A DNA stretch of 64,000 nt from Rhyacophila brunnea (GCA_022495005.1 JAGYXB010001850.1:89653-153652); one strand, 5' to 3'; positions 12,128 to 23,434 are shown, numbered from the stretch's first letter. The notes: generated from the letters alone by a model not told the origin. Made by a program: numbers and translations.

Positions 12128-12545
12128 ATTATTATTACAATCTCTCTTCTTGGTCGTGCACTCGTGGCTGAGGATCGTGAGCACATTTGAATTTCGCCAT
12201 ACTTTGAGCGACCAATACTTTCCATTCTTCTCGATCTTCCGCTTCTCTCATGGCAGAGTGAATGGCGCCCGCAGTCGCTCTTTCTCTGCTTCGCCTTACC
12301 TGGAGGCCACCCTAAACTACCAGACTCTCCAGGTTGTCCGGTCCGTGCCTGACAATATGGCCAAAAAACTGCAGAATTCTTCTCAGACATATTGTCGAGA
12401 ACCGTTCTTTTATCTTCAGTCTCTGGATGATTGACTGGTTCGTCTTGTGCTCCGTCCAAGAAATACGAAGCATTCGGCGCCAACACCATATCTCAAAGGC
12501 ATCAATTGCCTTCCGTTCCCTTGCATTCAGGGTCCACGACTAGAC
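12128..12545 (-). mobile_element. Non-LTR retrotransposon 3' coding end (family C), broken
   Basis: The minus strand reads, from 12542 downward, as SWTLNARERKAID, then WRRMLRISW, then RRILQFFGHIVRHG, and meets a stop near 12330. In another frame it continues with EAEDREEWKVLVAQ-like residues near the natural end, and it finishes in an ATT/ATA-rich tail. This is the C-terminal region after the reverse transcriptase of an RTE- or Jockey-like second frame. At least one frameshift and one stop make it nonfunctional. The 128-residue open frame here is the wrong frame. Confidence 0.75.
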
Positions 12546-13354
12546 TCCGTATAGAAACTATGATTATATTATGATGATAAGAACTATGATTATATGAAAC
12601 AATCTATGACCATCCAAAATAAAGCTGAATAATAATTAACAACTGAGTTCTTCTCCTTGAATTTTCAAAATCAATTATTTTTTTCTATTATATCTATCTG
12701 CAAAAAACGTAATATAACATAGCCTATTTATATTTTTGTATATTATGTAGGTATGTAATTATCATTTTATTACAACCGTTTATTTCGGCTTAAGTACCAA
12801 TTAATCGCACAACTACCTTGCTCAACTGAGTTATCTCACTTTACTGAACGGGAATGTAATATCATAAAATTTGACACGTTAAAATAAAATTATAAATTTA
12901 TATAAAAATAATCGATGTTTATTATTAGTGTGAATGTATGTGAAGCTAGCTAGTAGCTACTAACTTTTTGTTTTATTTGTGTGTTGATTAATACGGATGT
13001 TGACAAAACAACTCAATTTGGAGCAAAACTTCAGTTAAAATCAGTAACAGGTTATAGGTATCCAGCATGAAACGAACGAGAGCGCATAGAGAATTCTACA
13101 AGAACGCCGCGTTGCTGACCACTGTAATAGTATATCAGATTGGATATATTATAATATTAAGATATATAGTTCGGGTGCTGATACCATTTTCGTATACAGA
13201 ATATGTGAAACGCAGTTTATTTTATAATTCGTATACCCGAGACAATAGTACATATACACTAAAAATTATGATGCCAGGCCCGGAACAATATTTAACATAT
13301 TGCATAATTTGCTACACTTCTGACAATAATTTATAAATACTAGAAAATATTTTT

Positions 13355-13445
13355 GAAAAGAATACGACACCCAGCAGGATTTAAACCTGCACCCCTCACC
13401 ATTCGCACTTACGTGCACTGACCATTATACTATAGGTACGTGTCA
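13355..13445 (-). repeat. Repeat E, tRNA-like module only
   Basis: On the minus strand it has an A-box-like TAGTATAATGGTCAGTGCACG, a B-box-like GGTTTAAATCC, and an end GGGTGTCGTATT that is shared by other E copies (25200, 39465, 53490, 39680). It lies directly upstream of repeat A copy 5. Confidence 0.5.
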
Positions 13446-13464
13446 TATTATCTAATTGCGACGA

Positions 13465-13923
13465 TTTTACCACGTTTTTCTTAGCTCGTATTCTTGTTTG
13501 TCCGGTAGTTGTTTGTCCAGTACAAATCTTGCAATCGATTTTTAACTAATATTCCGACTAGCTAGACATTTGAAACTTTTAGAATATATCAGAACACGAT
13601 GCCAATGCATTATTTTAATACTTTTAGCCACCTTTAAGTAGAATTGAATTAATTTTCAGTTAATTCTGTTTTGTATGAAAAGTTATTTCGGAAGAAATCC
13701 GTAATCTAATCCACTATTATTGGTTGATAAGGGGGTGGTCCTAGCAACTAAATTATTAATATATACGTGCGTTACTATGGAAATCAATATGACATTTCAG
13801 TATTTTATATTTGTTTGTTTGTTACAAAATAGCAACAAAATGATTTGTTGACAATTATTTGTCTTACATTATTAAAATTTAAAAGCGTGGTATATAAAAA
13901 GTTCGTTTTATCTTGTAATTATT
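13465..13923 (+). repeat. Repeat A, copy 5
   Basis: Forward copy from TTTTACCACG to TCTTGTAATT. It retains the GTTTGTTACAAAATAGC block and then has a short deletion before GCGTGGTATATAAAAAG. Confidence 0.8.
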
Positions 13924-14129
13924 TAACCATTGGTTTTTACAATACTCGATGAAACACTTTCTAAATTGAGTTACTTAAAGGCAATCGGCTTTTGTATTTT
14001 TAATATAAGTATCGCATTATCTTAATAACTAACTTTACTGTTATCAAGATAGCTCTAATTTTTTATGACAGCGTACTTGCACTTTCTAATAATTTAATAA
14101 TTATATAATTACATTATACATATTTTTTA

Positions 14130-14290
14130 TATTTTTAAATCTTGTGAATTATTCCATGAATCCCGAGGGGAACAGGTTCGAATCGTGCTGGATGTCGTAT
14201 TTTTTTAAAAATATATTTTAGTGGTGATAATAATATATTTCTTAAAAAATAGTATTTTTAAATTATCTGTGTTTAATACATTCCAAAAAT
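14130..14290 (+). repeat. Repeat E, internally deleted copy
   Basis: The E head AAATCTTGTGAATTATTC is joined directly to a B-box-like GGTTCGAATCG and to the common continuation GATGTCGTATTTTTTT. The middle of the family, present at 25435-25560 and 53170-53420, is missing. Confidence 0.5.
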
Positions 14291-15376
14291 ATTTTGAATT
14301 ATTTGTTTAATAAAAAAAATAGTTCTTCAATATTTGTTCCTCCATATAGCTATTTCTTTCCTTATTCTCTCAAAATTCTCTTCCCAAGTAGATTTCGCCC
14401 TAGTTCAATAATAACTATGATATGATATATAAACCTCAAAAAGCCCAACTTTCCAAGAAAACATTATTTCAATGCATGTCAGGTGTTTTTAACCTATTAG
14501 CAAAAAGCTTTCGGGATGTACCCACTTTATGGGTGAGCTTTTACAAATTTTCGTGGAGTCCTTGATAGACTTCGCGAAGTCCGATGGTTCTGTGGAACCT
14601 CAGATAAGAATGATTTTATAAAATGCTACATCTTACAGAAGCACATATCGTACTTTTTAAAATGCGAAGAAAATCTAGTGCGAAGATCTAATGCGAAGAT
14701 AATAAAAATAATTTATATTGTTTTACCGTAACAAAATAGAATTATCAATGGATACAAATCGTCAAAGAGAACAGACTCGATTTAAAAATGAGAACATTAT
14801 TTGAATTGAAAATGGCATTATTATCATTTCGGTTCATTCAAGATTCAGTCTTGAACGTATGAATGAATAATGGCCTGTGGAAAATCAGAGTGAGTAGGTA
14901 CATCTGTGTCTGACGCGAATGGCTCCGAGCGACTGTAGAGGGGATCAGATTGGAAGTCGTAGAGGGGGTAAACTGTAGAAATGACAGGAAAGGGTAAAGC
15001 ATAAATTAAGTTTATGTGATCGTCAAGTAAAGTGCCTGTGACGTGTCATGATGTCATTATATTTGTGTTAGATGCGTGGTATTTTGAAGTTGGTATGTCT
15101 AGTATTAGAAATATAATAAATTCAACTCGTATTTCATTTTCTGGATAGGTTCAAACTTTTTCGATTCGGATAATAGATTTTCTTTTAAATTTATGGCTTA
15201 TTAAATCAGATAACTTCTGTCGTTAATTGTATTTTAAAATGTCACTGCGTATAATTTATCTGTACCATCTTTTGAGTGGTACAGCTAATGTGGTTTTTTT
15301 TGCAGCGTTCATAGAGACGCCCACAAAAATTTAAATCGTCCATTGCCCGCCTCCATTTTGGGTTCATCTGCATCTT
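14291..15376. other. Gene-free stretch, nothing recognised
   Basis: Contains a short palindrome ACTTCGCGAAGT near 14570 and a GTTCTGTGGAACC hairpin near 14588, which may belong to an old DNA-transposon end. Otherwise it is AT-rich and without protein-like frames. Confidence 0.4.
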
Positions 15377-15462
15377 TTTTTTTCTCTCGTGGCTGAGGAT
15401 TGTAACCACCATGAAGTTCAGTCATTTTTCAAGCGACCAAGATTCTCCATTCTTCTCGGCTT
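15377..15462 (-). mobile_element. Non-LTR retrotransposon 3' terminal stub (family C)
   Basis: The CTCGTGGCTGAGGAT block and the GATTCTCCATTCTTCTCG block match the end of the 12128-12545 fragment. Only about 85 bp remain, beginning after a T run, which is the inverse of the A-rich end. Confidence 0.6.
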
Positions 15463-15645
15463 ATTCATAATAAATTATGTTTAATGACATCAAATTATTG
15501 CAAAATCATCATGCAAATGCAGCATCATCAGCAAAATTTCATGAAAGTGGTTTTCAGAAAAAAATTTAATATTGAAGTATAGAATAAATTTTCATGATAG
15601 TCGAGTAAACAGCTAGTTTAAATAGAAATCGATAAACCACTATGT

Positions 15646-15908
15646 ATATCGTCGCTATAGATTGGTTTGTCGAACATCCGTTTTTGTCGAAATCGACATT
15701 TTAATGCATAATGATTTTTTGTTTCTAAATAGACCAGAACCATCCTTTTCTTTAAATTACGTTGTAATGAATACATCATTCGTATGCTGTAAAAACAACA
15801 ATTTAAATACTTCCATATATTTAAATATAGGATAATGCAATTTGTTTTTCGTCTCCTGAACATTTGAAATTTGGTCTATTCGACAAACCAATCCTACAGC
15901 GACGATAT
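15646..15908. mobile_element. TIR element (MITE), about 263 bp
   Basis: Inverted ends of about 30 bp: left ATATCGTCGCTATAG then ATTGGTTTGTCGAA, right its inverse with ATCGTCGCTGTAGG. The outermost bases are ATAT, so a TA-type target is possible but not proven. An 81-residue open frame over it is an incidental frame of the palindrome. Confidence 0.6.
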
Positions 15909-16738
15909 GTGATGCATACAATTATTAAAGCCTGAAATCTTTTTTTTATTATGGTAGCTGCAAAAGCCATGTATGAGATTTGTGTGAAAACCAATATTTA
16001 ATTCAAAATAAGTAACAGCGAAAAAATGGTATAACTGGCTGGTTTACTGTCAGTCAATTTTATTAAAAACTAGATCGACATAATGATGACATTTGAAGTC
16101 TGTTTTACTTGCTAATTTTTTTATGTATTTAATTATTAGTTTAAACTTTAAACGGAGGCATTGTTTACTTTAACCGTCATGCAGGATTTTTGCACAGAAT
16201 AATAGTTTGATTATGAATGTGTCGGAATGAAAGGTATAGAGGAGGTATGATGAAGGCCGGATGAAGAGTTGATTGACGGATATAACGGTAAACTGATAGG
16301 TGCGAGGTTTACCGAGCCATGTACTCCCGATGGGATCCGTAGTGGGGACCGTAATATGGTGTACTACTACTGAGATACTGAGATGAACTAAGAGGAGCCA
16401 TCATGAATACAGGTAAATTACAAGAGTCCGCCGCATTGTTGCCATTTTGAGGCGTTTTGATGACAAAACATGAGATAGCCGATTACTATGGAGACTTGTC
16501 ATTGCCTGCAGAAAGCGCTGATGATAGATGAAGCAATTGATATTATATGTAATTCATGTTGAACAGGTATAAGGTTGTTGACCGCTACAAATGCAACAAG
16601 TGCTCATAAACGATTGACAATTTTCATTTTCGCAAGAATGTGAATGTGTGTTTGCTTAATTAATTATAACAAATCAATGTCAATATAAAACATTTGTTTA
16701 AGTTTGACAACAGAAAAATGTGGTAGGTCACTGGTTAC
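15909..16738. other. Gene-free stretch with one GC-balanced patch
   Basis: The patch at about 16250-16410 differs from its AT-rich neighbours in composition. It has no open frame of protein character and no second copy in the window. Nothing else was recognised. Confidence 0.4.
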
Positions 16739-16742
16739 TTAA

Positions 16743-17735
16743 GGGGGAGAGACATGCTAGCAGAGAACCTAGCGGAAAAATAAGAAGCTTAAAAATAATT
16801 AACAATTTCAACTGTATTATTTAATAAATATGTATCTGAAAACATTAAAAAGGTTTTTTAATTTTTTTTTAATTCAAAGATAAACTTACGATTGTAAAAA
16901 AATCAAATAAAATTTGAATTCGTTGCAGGGTCACATCTTATTATTACAATATATTTTATGGTCATATTTATTATTAAAATTTAGTTTTTTTAATTTTCAT
17001 TTTTCGTCGTATAGATTTTTGACTAATTCATCGTTTTAATATTTTTTATATTTATTTAAAAAAAAATCGATTTTGATAAAAATATCATCATCATCATCAT
17101 CAGCCGGGGTCAATCCACTGCTGGATGAAGGCCTCCCCAAGCTTTCTCCAACTCTCTTGGTCCTGTGTCGTTCGCTGCCACGTATTTCCGCCGAACTTTA
17201 CCAGTTCGTCAATCCAGCGGCTTTTAGGGCGACCCTGTGGCCGTTTTGTATCCCTTGGGTACCATTGGATGACGGCATTTGTCCAGCGGCCGTCCTTTCA
17301 GCGAGCAATGTGCCCCGCCCATCTCCATTTCAGCTGTTTGGCAACGTCTATTACATCGCGTACTCTTGTCTGCTTCCTAACCCATTCGTTTCTCTTACGG
17401 TCCTTTCGCGTGATGCCTAACATGCACCTCTCCATGCCTCGCTGTGTGACTCTTAGCCTTTGGACATCTCTCGTGTTGAGGGTCCACGTCTCGCAGCCAT
17501 ACGTGAGCACGGGTAGCACACATTGGTTGAACACCCTACGCTTAAGACATAATGTTAGGTCACTCTTGAAGATACTTCATCTCAGCACTCCATCCCAGAT
17601 AAAAATATAAATGTGTATAACTTGAAATCTTTTTTATTTATATCAAATTTTATTTCAGGTATGGTCCCAATATTGAAGCTTAATTGCAAGCTTCGTATTT
17701 TTTCGCTAGATTCTCTGCTGGCATGCCTCTCCCCA
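16743..17735. mobile_element. TTAA-flanked TIR element, copy with nested RTE
   Basis: The left end GGGGGAGAGACATGCTAGCA and the right end (inverse of GGGGAGAGGCATGCCAGCA) form inverted repeats that continue through an AGCGGAAAAATA-like block to AAGCTT, about 50 bp in all. TTAA sits on both sides (16739-16742, 17736-17739). TTAA duplication is the piggyBac signature, but piggyBac ends usually start CCC while these start GGG, so the family is open. A 512-bp RTE fragment sits inside; without it the element is about 470 bp. A decayed end of the same family is at 36968-37010. Confidence 0.75.
17086..17597 (-). mobile_element. RTE retrotransposon 3' fragment (family A)
   Basis: The minus strand reads FNQCVLPVLTYGCETWTL, then RGMERCMLGITRKDRKRNEW and LKWRWAGHIAR: the conserved region after the reverse transcriptase in RTE second frames. 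The 3' end is a (GAT)n tract (17086-17102). It is bounded by an 11-bp duplication GATAAAAATAT (17075-17085 and 17598-17608), so this is a complete 5'-truncated insertion. It supplies the segment that the 29622-30707 copy has lost. Confidence 0.88.
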
Positions 17736-17739
17736 TTAA

Positions 17740-18765
17740 AGTATAAAGAAAAAAATAGAAAATACGTATATATCAATATCAATACAAACACTCAACTTGA
17801 ATGGTTTTTCATGTAAAATGTTCTATATTAATGTAATATAAAAGTATACATACTTATTGCATATTCTAATAAAAATATTATGATTGGAATATCAAAGTAT
17901 ATTTATATAATTTCCTTGCTGAATTTCAAAAATATTAAATTTATTTTATAGTCGATTTCTGTATGTTAAAACAACTTATACTAATATCAACCCCAAACAA
18001 CCGTTTAAAAGTTAGTATGGGGTCTCTGTGAAACGTCGTATATCATCTAGGGTGCATTTAACCCCCTCTCGCTGCGAAAACTTTTGCTTTAAAGAGTCCC
18101 AGATATAGTGTAATTTGAATATTTGCAAATGATGTTAGTGGGTTAGACGAAGACTGTTCACTGTATTGCAAGGATTTGGGTTAAAGGTATTACGTTTATA
18201 TTGTGACAGTAAAAGAGATTTATTTCCTATTCGTATGATTTTGTTTATGAGCTTACAGCACGATTTTAAGTCGAAAGAAACATACCTACATTTTTAAAAA
18301 CAGAAAAAGCATTCTGCGTCGGTCTGATGTGGTCTGTCAAAATTAATATTGATACTTTGACATCGATAATATTGAGGCAAAATGGAAACTCTCGGATATT
18401 TAATTTTTTCAGACATATTCCAAATACGGCTCAGAGCTTAGACTATAGATACATCCAGTCCAGAGTTTAGTTATATTTTACATACAAAAGTAACACTTAC
18501 GACAAACTGGATCTTGTATCGTATGAAAAAATCAAAAATTACTTACTACATCTGCAAGATAACTTAACATATTATTTGAATATAATAGAGTAATTTAGAG
18601 AAAGTATAACATGATAGAAAATTCAATTAAGTATGTAAAATAATTATTAACTTAACACATTAATAGTTAATATTATCAAGTATATTCTTTAGTACAAGCT
18701 GGTCATAGATACTTGGAAAATACTTATATCTACAATGAATGATTGGATTACTTACTTGTTTCACC
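17740..18765. other. Gene-free stretch, nothing recognised
   Basis: AT-rich sequence with no protein-like frame and no match found elsewhere in the window. Confidence 0.45.
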
Positions 18766-18769
18766 ATGT

Positions 18770-19010
18770 CCGATCTTCACCATCCCAATAATTAATGATC
18801 ATATGGGTACTCTACAGGTGGAGGTTGTATTAACATGGTTTGTTTTTAGAAGAAATGGATTTTAATCACTTGCTCAATATATTTTAGGTCCATGCTCTCG
18901 CTCCAAACACAAATTAAAAACACAATATGTGTATTTGCCAGACCCAGGATTCGAACATGGGACCCACAACATTACAAGCCGGCGCTTAAGCCGCTCGGCC
19001 ATCGTGGGTG
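18770..19010 (-). mobile_element. tRNA-derived SINE (family alpha), copy 2
   Basis: On the minus strand the head reads CCCACGATGGCCGAGCGGCT, an A box like that of Leu/Ser tRNAs, with a B box near GTTCGAATCC (18950). It then has the family body AATATGTG...GGACCTAA and a tail with CATATGATC. It is uninterrupted in the head, so it serves as the empty-site control for the insertion at 22448. The ends are not marked by a duplication I can see. Confidence 0.75.
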
Positions 19011-19597
19011 TTATTATACTTGAATTATATTTGGAAAATACCTACATGTACAGCAAATGATTAGATTAGGTAGACTTATTATTATGAGATGAAATGAAAT
19101 GAAAAATAAAAGATGAATTAAAACTGAAGAGATGCAATATTGGACAGATTTGTGTGATTTGAAAAAAATTGTGATACGAAATGCTTATGAATAAATCGTC
19201 GCCGTAGATGACAATGGAGTCGAGTCACAAATGAGTTAGGCACATAAAAGCATTTTAAAACCATCAAAGATTCAATGGGCAATAGATTTGAGCCACATAA
19301 CTCTTTTGACTACCACACAAGTGTGCCACTTGTACATTTAAAAATTCAGTGGTCAAGAAATATAATACACAATATATCTTTTAAAATACTATTCTTTAGT
19401 TATTCATTCAAAATAATATAAGATAACATTACAAAGTATATTCTATATTCAAAGTCTAATTGTTCTATATTTAAAAAAACAAATTAATTAAATCAAAGAA
19501 TATTACTTTTTTTGTCACACAATATCTTTGCGCACCGATTTCTTTATGGTTTTGTGAACTGGTTCTCTTGATATCTACGGCGAAGAAATTAGGTACT

Positions 19598-19710
19598 GGT
19601 TTTGTGTTACTAGTTGAAGTGTTTTATTTTATATTAAACGTCAATCGTATTAGAAATGCGATCACCTGATTCGACGGCTTGATAATCAAGAAAGAGTCTG
19701 AGACTGGATT
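19598..19710 (+). repeat. Dispersed repeat L, copy 1
   Basis: The blocks GTTACTAGTTGAAGT, AACGTCAATCGTATTAG, AAATGCGATCACCTGATT and TGAGACTGGATTATTATGA recur at 28905-29035 in the same orientation. The sequence after it (19710-19930) is GC-balanced, with 63-66 residue open frames on both strands that resemble no family I know. Confidence 0.5.
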
Positions 19711-20149
19711 ATTATGACAACTTTCTCTATCCCCTTATTCTGGGCCTGTTCTTCAGCTGGTGGCACCGGCCGCTCTAACATTTCAGTTGACACCATTGAA
19801 CCACCAGAGTCCGGGCCTACCAATCGATCTCCGATCATCCGGTTTGGTATCGAGACTGGTATTTTCTCGCTACATAGACCACCCATCGGAGCCTGCCAAA
19901 TTTAACGGATGCGGAGATACATTCACCTTGGAAGAGGTTGTCTACTCTAAGTTATGTCGAATATGCAATTTTTATTCTTCTATTATATGTCCATATAATA
20001 TCCTACGTAGAATATTCTATTAAGCGTAAAATCATCGGCTTTAGTGAGAGTCCATCATTTCGATCCATGATTCGAGGATATCAATTATATTAACCGCAGA
20101 ATATTCACCATCATCGTATTAATACATCCGTTCTACGATGCGGCAGTAA

Positions 20150-20630
20150 AAACACAAATGCGCATCTATTATATACACAATACTATTTTCGGCCGCTACG
20201 GCAGCTATCTTGGATAGCTTTGTATCGAAGTATTAGCACGTAATGTAACAATTACATTAAATTAGCTGTCTAAACTCTCAAAACTGTCTATCTCGCTCAT
20301 TTACCACAGCCAAAAGAGGTGCTGTTAAAAGATAGCACTTATTGTTACAATAATTATAATATATCAATACATAAATATGATTAACTACCCTTGATAGCCG
20401 CCGATAGCGCCCAACAGCAGTCTTGTGTATACTAAATAGATACGCTAGAGTTGTGACAAGTATCATATTTAAGATCACTGAGAAAATATCCGAATTAACG
20501 GTGAGCTTTCGAACAACTAACTTATTGTAATTGTTACAATAAGTGCTCATACTTCGATACAAACCAACCCTATATAGCTGCCGTAGCTGCCGAAAGCAGT
20601 CCTGTGTATAGAATAGATGCAGTGATGTGG
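20150..20630. mobile_element. Long-TIR MITE (family Q), copy 1
   Basis: Inverted arms of about 80 bp: left GCATCTATTATATACACA, CGGCCGCTACGGCAGCTATC and TGTATCGAAGTATTAGCAC; right the inverse, ending GTGTATAGAATAGATGC. The interior has TTGTTACAATAA motifs. The duplication is not resolved. A second, one-armed copy lies at 42375-42605. Confidence 0.7.
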
Positions 20631-20758
20631 CTAATAGGTATGTATTCCAATAAAGTATACTGATGTCCTATGTATGAACTTCAATAATAATACAAGATAT
20701 ACCCTTTTTATGAAATGTAACAGATTATATTTTATAACATCGTAAAAATAATACAGCA

Positions 20759-21240
20759 TTTTACAACGTTTTTATTAGCTTGTATTCTTGTTTGTCCGGT
20801 GGTTGTTTGTCCATACAAATTTTGCAATCGATTTTTAACTAACTTCCCGACTAGCTAGACATTTGAAACTTTTAGAATATATCAGAACACGATGCCAATG
20901 CATTTTTTTAATACTTTTAGCCATCTTTAAGCAGAATTGAATTCATTTTCAGTTAATTCTGTTTTATATGGAAAGTTATTTCAGAAAAATCCGTAAAAAG
21001 CAAAAGACTATTATTGCTTGCAAAGGGGGTGGTCCTAGCAACTAAATTATTAATATATACGTGCGTTAATATGGAAATCAAAATGAAATGTCAAAATGAC
21101 ATTTCAGTATTCTATATTTGTTTGTTTGTTTGTTTTTTATTTACTTCATATCAAGTACAAGTTTGAGCATATTGAGCATAATAATTTAACAGAAAATTTA
21201 AAAACGTTGTATATAAAAGTTCTTTTATCTTGAAATTATT
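20759..21240 (+). repeat. Repeat A, copy 6
   Basis: Forward copy from TTTTACAACG to TTATCTTGAAATTATT. It contains a short local duplication of the AAAATGACATTTCAGT-type block near 21080-21105. Confidence 0.8.
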
Positions 21241-21410
21241 TTGTTTCAATCCATTGGACTGTTTCGAGGACATTTTACAACGATTTAAACTAAACTCAGC
21301 ATATTTAGTATAAAGTTATGACACAATAAATTGTATCGCCTCACGAAAACACCAGTCACATTAGCTGCATACATTACTCAAAAAAATATCACTCGCAAAC
21401 GGCCAATTTA

Positions 21411-21565
21411 ATGAGGGCATTCCCGAGCCGCGGCGGTCGATCCGCCCCTGCTCTCCCCGCCTACCCTTTCGTAAATAATCGTCCAATAATCCCGCCCTTT
21501 CGTCGTCGCCATTCCTCACTTCAATCCCTGCAGAAGCCTACCCTTGGTGACGCGTCGAGTGCTGG
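21411..21565 (+). other. GC-rich island in AT-rich surroundings
   Basis: About 150 bp of markedly higher GC with several CpG, including GAGCCGCGGCGG and CCCGCCCTTTCGTCGTCG. An 81-residue open frame starts here but shows no domain. It may be a regulatory patch or part of an unrecognised repeat. Confidence 0.3.
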
Positions 21566-21850
21566 GAGATTTTTTTCGCAGATAATTTTCGACGCCATTA
21601 TTTCGACGCCGAAAACGAGCATCATTATTAATTTATATTTAAATACGAACAAGTAGTTACTTATCTGAAGATCGAACAAATACAACTGCATCGATGTGGT
21701 ATCGGTTATCCATGTAGAGGATAAGCCGGTCGATTTGGCAAAAAGTACTGAAATCTTAAAAAGGTGTGTAAGTATTTGAGACAACAATTAAATAGGTAAT
21801 AAAAAAAACCGTGTTAACATAACTTTCTTCTTTCAATCATGTCCGATCCT

Positions 21851-22249
21851 CGTATCCGGAAATTTGTACGAAAACAGTTCACCGCATGATACTTATTCGT
21901 GCGCAGCAGTATGTGAAACATGAGTTCGTGTAACATTTAATCAAATGACGAGTTCTTCGTTGAACATTTCACCGTGAAGTATATTGGAGTACATATGCTA
22001 CAACATGTGGCAAATTTTATGAGATGTCTTTACTATGTTAGGTTAGGTTAGGGTTCATCTAATTGGAACAGTAATATTTGCAAACTATCGCCGCATTTTG
22101 TAAGATACGTACAAATGTATTTCACGGTGAAATGTTTAACGAAAAACTCGTCATTTGATAAAATTTTATACGAACTCATGTTTCACGTAATGCGGCGCAC
22201 GAATAAGTATCTCACGATGAACTGCATACGTACAACTTACATGTAATCG
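21851..22249. mobile_element. Mutator-type palindromic MITE, copy 1
   Basis: Two long inverted arms share a TTGTACG-type start, CAGTTCAxCGx-type blocks, ACTTATTCGTGCGC and ACATGAGTTCGT. The loop carries TTAGGTTAGGTTAGG. It is flanked by a perfect 9-bp duplication TCCGATCCT (21842-21850, 22250-22258). A 9-bp duplication with long TIRs is the Mutator pattern. There is no coding sequence. Confidence 0.88.
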
Positions 22250-22447
22250 TCCGATCCTAATAGGATCATATGGGCCTCTACGGAGTGGAGATTTGTATTA
22301 CTTAACAGATTTTGTTTTTAAGAGAGATGGATGTCAGCCACTTGCTCAACCAATTTGGTCCATACTTGACTCATACGCAAATTGAAAAACAATATATGGA
22401 CCCAAGATTCAAGTTTGGGACCCACGACGCTGTAAGCCAACGCTTAA

Positions 22448-23121
22448 GGCTATACTATACAGCTGGGGCACGATCTAAAACGATCGTGATTACACGACGC
22501 GAAGATTGTGCAAAGGAAGCGTGCAGAACAAAATATAATTTGTCAAAAAAAGTCAACATGCGTCCATTTAGTGTTATGTTTATTGTTCTATTACTAATAA
22601 TAATAATAAATTCATTGACAGGTTTTCTTTTTCAAGTAAATAGGTAACGTTTTTTAGTCATCTTTACACGATTTAAGAATTAATTCACCCGTCGCCATCA
22701 CAAAACAAATTGACGTGTTCACAGCTCGACTTTCACTCTCCGATTGCCAGTCAGTCCGAAATTTGGTCGCACCTATAGTTATGTGTATATGGCCAGGCGA
22801 TGCACGGATTGCGGGTGACGAAATGACGCATGTCAAACCAAATATAATTTGTCTTATAAATCCAATATGTGTCCATTTAATGTTCTGTTTATTGTTTTAT
22901 CAATAACAATAATAATATATTCATTGACATGTTTTCTTTTTAAAGTAAATGGGTAACGTTTTTGGTCATATTTACACGATTTAAGAATTAATACGGCCGT
23001 TGCCATCACGAAGCAAAATGACGTGTTTCCAGCTCCACGTTCTCTCTCCGAATGGGAGCGAATGCAAAATTTCCTCGTGCCTATAGTTGAAAATTATTTT
23101 CCGTTTCACTGATGTATCACC
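22448..23121. mobile_element. TTAA-flanked element F, tandem dimer
   Basis: TTAA flanks both sides (22444-22447, 23122-23125), and the outer ends GGCTATACTATACAG and the inverse of GGTGATACATCAGTG are inverted repeats. Inside, two head-to-tail units share AAATATAATTTGTC, GTCCATTTA, TTCATTGACA, TTTACACGATTTAAGAATTAAT and CCTATAGTT: unit 1 at about 22448-22776 and unit 2 at about 22790-23121. A single-unit copy is at 26978-27343. Open frames of 111 and 95 residues across it are incidental. Confidence 0.8.
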
Positions 23122-23434
23122 TTAAACCGCGCTGCCATCGTAGGGTACATAACACGTGCTGTATATTTAAGACAGAGGGTGCTTAGCAAGGTGTCTTCCA
23201 AAGCTGTCAAAGATTTGAACCTCCGTATACCTAAAACTGCTACCGGTGAGCAAGATGATTTCATAACAATATTTAGTAACTTTTTGAATTGTAAACATCT
23301 TAGTTTTTCTCTCTTTCGTAAACTGTTATGCAGTAATGAGACGAAAACGAACGATCTTACCGGTGTCATTGTATTTCTACGTATAGTTATCACGTGGCAA
23401 TATTGTTTAAATTCTGAATGACCTACGTCGTGAG

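Larger units (their letters stand above)
21826..23150 (-). mobile_element. tRNA-derived SINE (family alpha), copy 3, split twice
   Basis: Pieces of one SINE lie at 23126-23150 (head), 22250-22447 (body) and 21826-21850 (tail), together about 248 bp, close to the 249 bp of the intact copy at 61906-62154. The head is cut at CGCTTAA by a 674-bp TTAA-flanked insertion. The tail is cut at TCCGATCCT by a Mutator-type MITE with a 9-bp duplication. Removing both insertions leaves a continuous SINE. Confidence 0.85.

Noticed and set aside
12042..12434. 130-residue plus-strand frame
   Set aside because: It is the antisense shadow of the non-LTR fragment at 12128-12545.
13067..13336. 89-residue frame with a hydrophobic stretch as a small membrane protein gene
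   Set aside because: AT-rich codon composition, no homologous feature, no promoter or splice context; the length is expected by chance in 64 kb.
17073..17102. (ATC)n tract as an independent microsatellite
   Set aside because: It is the 3' (GAT)n tail of the RTE insertion; similar tracts close the copies at 30693-30708 and 59581-59597.
17125..17610. 161-residue plus-strand frame
   Set aside because: Antisense shadow of the RTE fragment 17086-17597, which reads with conserved motifs on the minus strand.
22312..22647. 111-residue frame as a gene
   Set aside because: It runs through a SINE body and into the F element, so it cannot be a conserved host gene.
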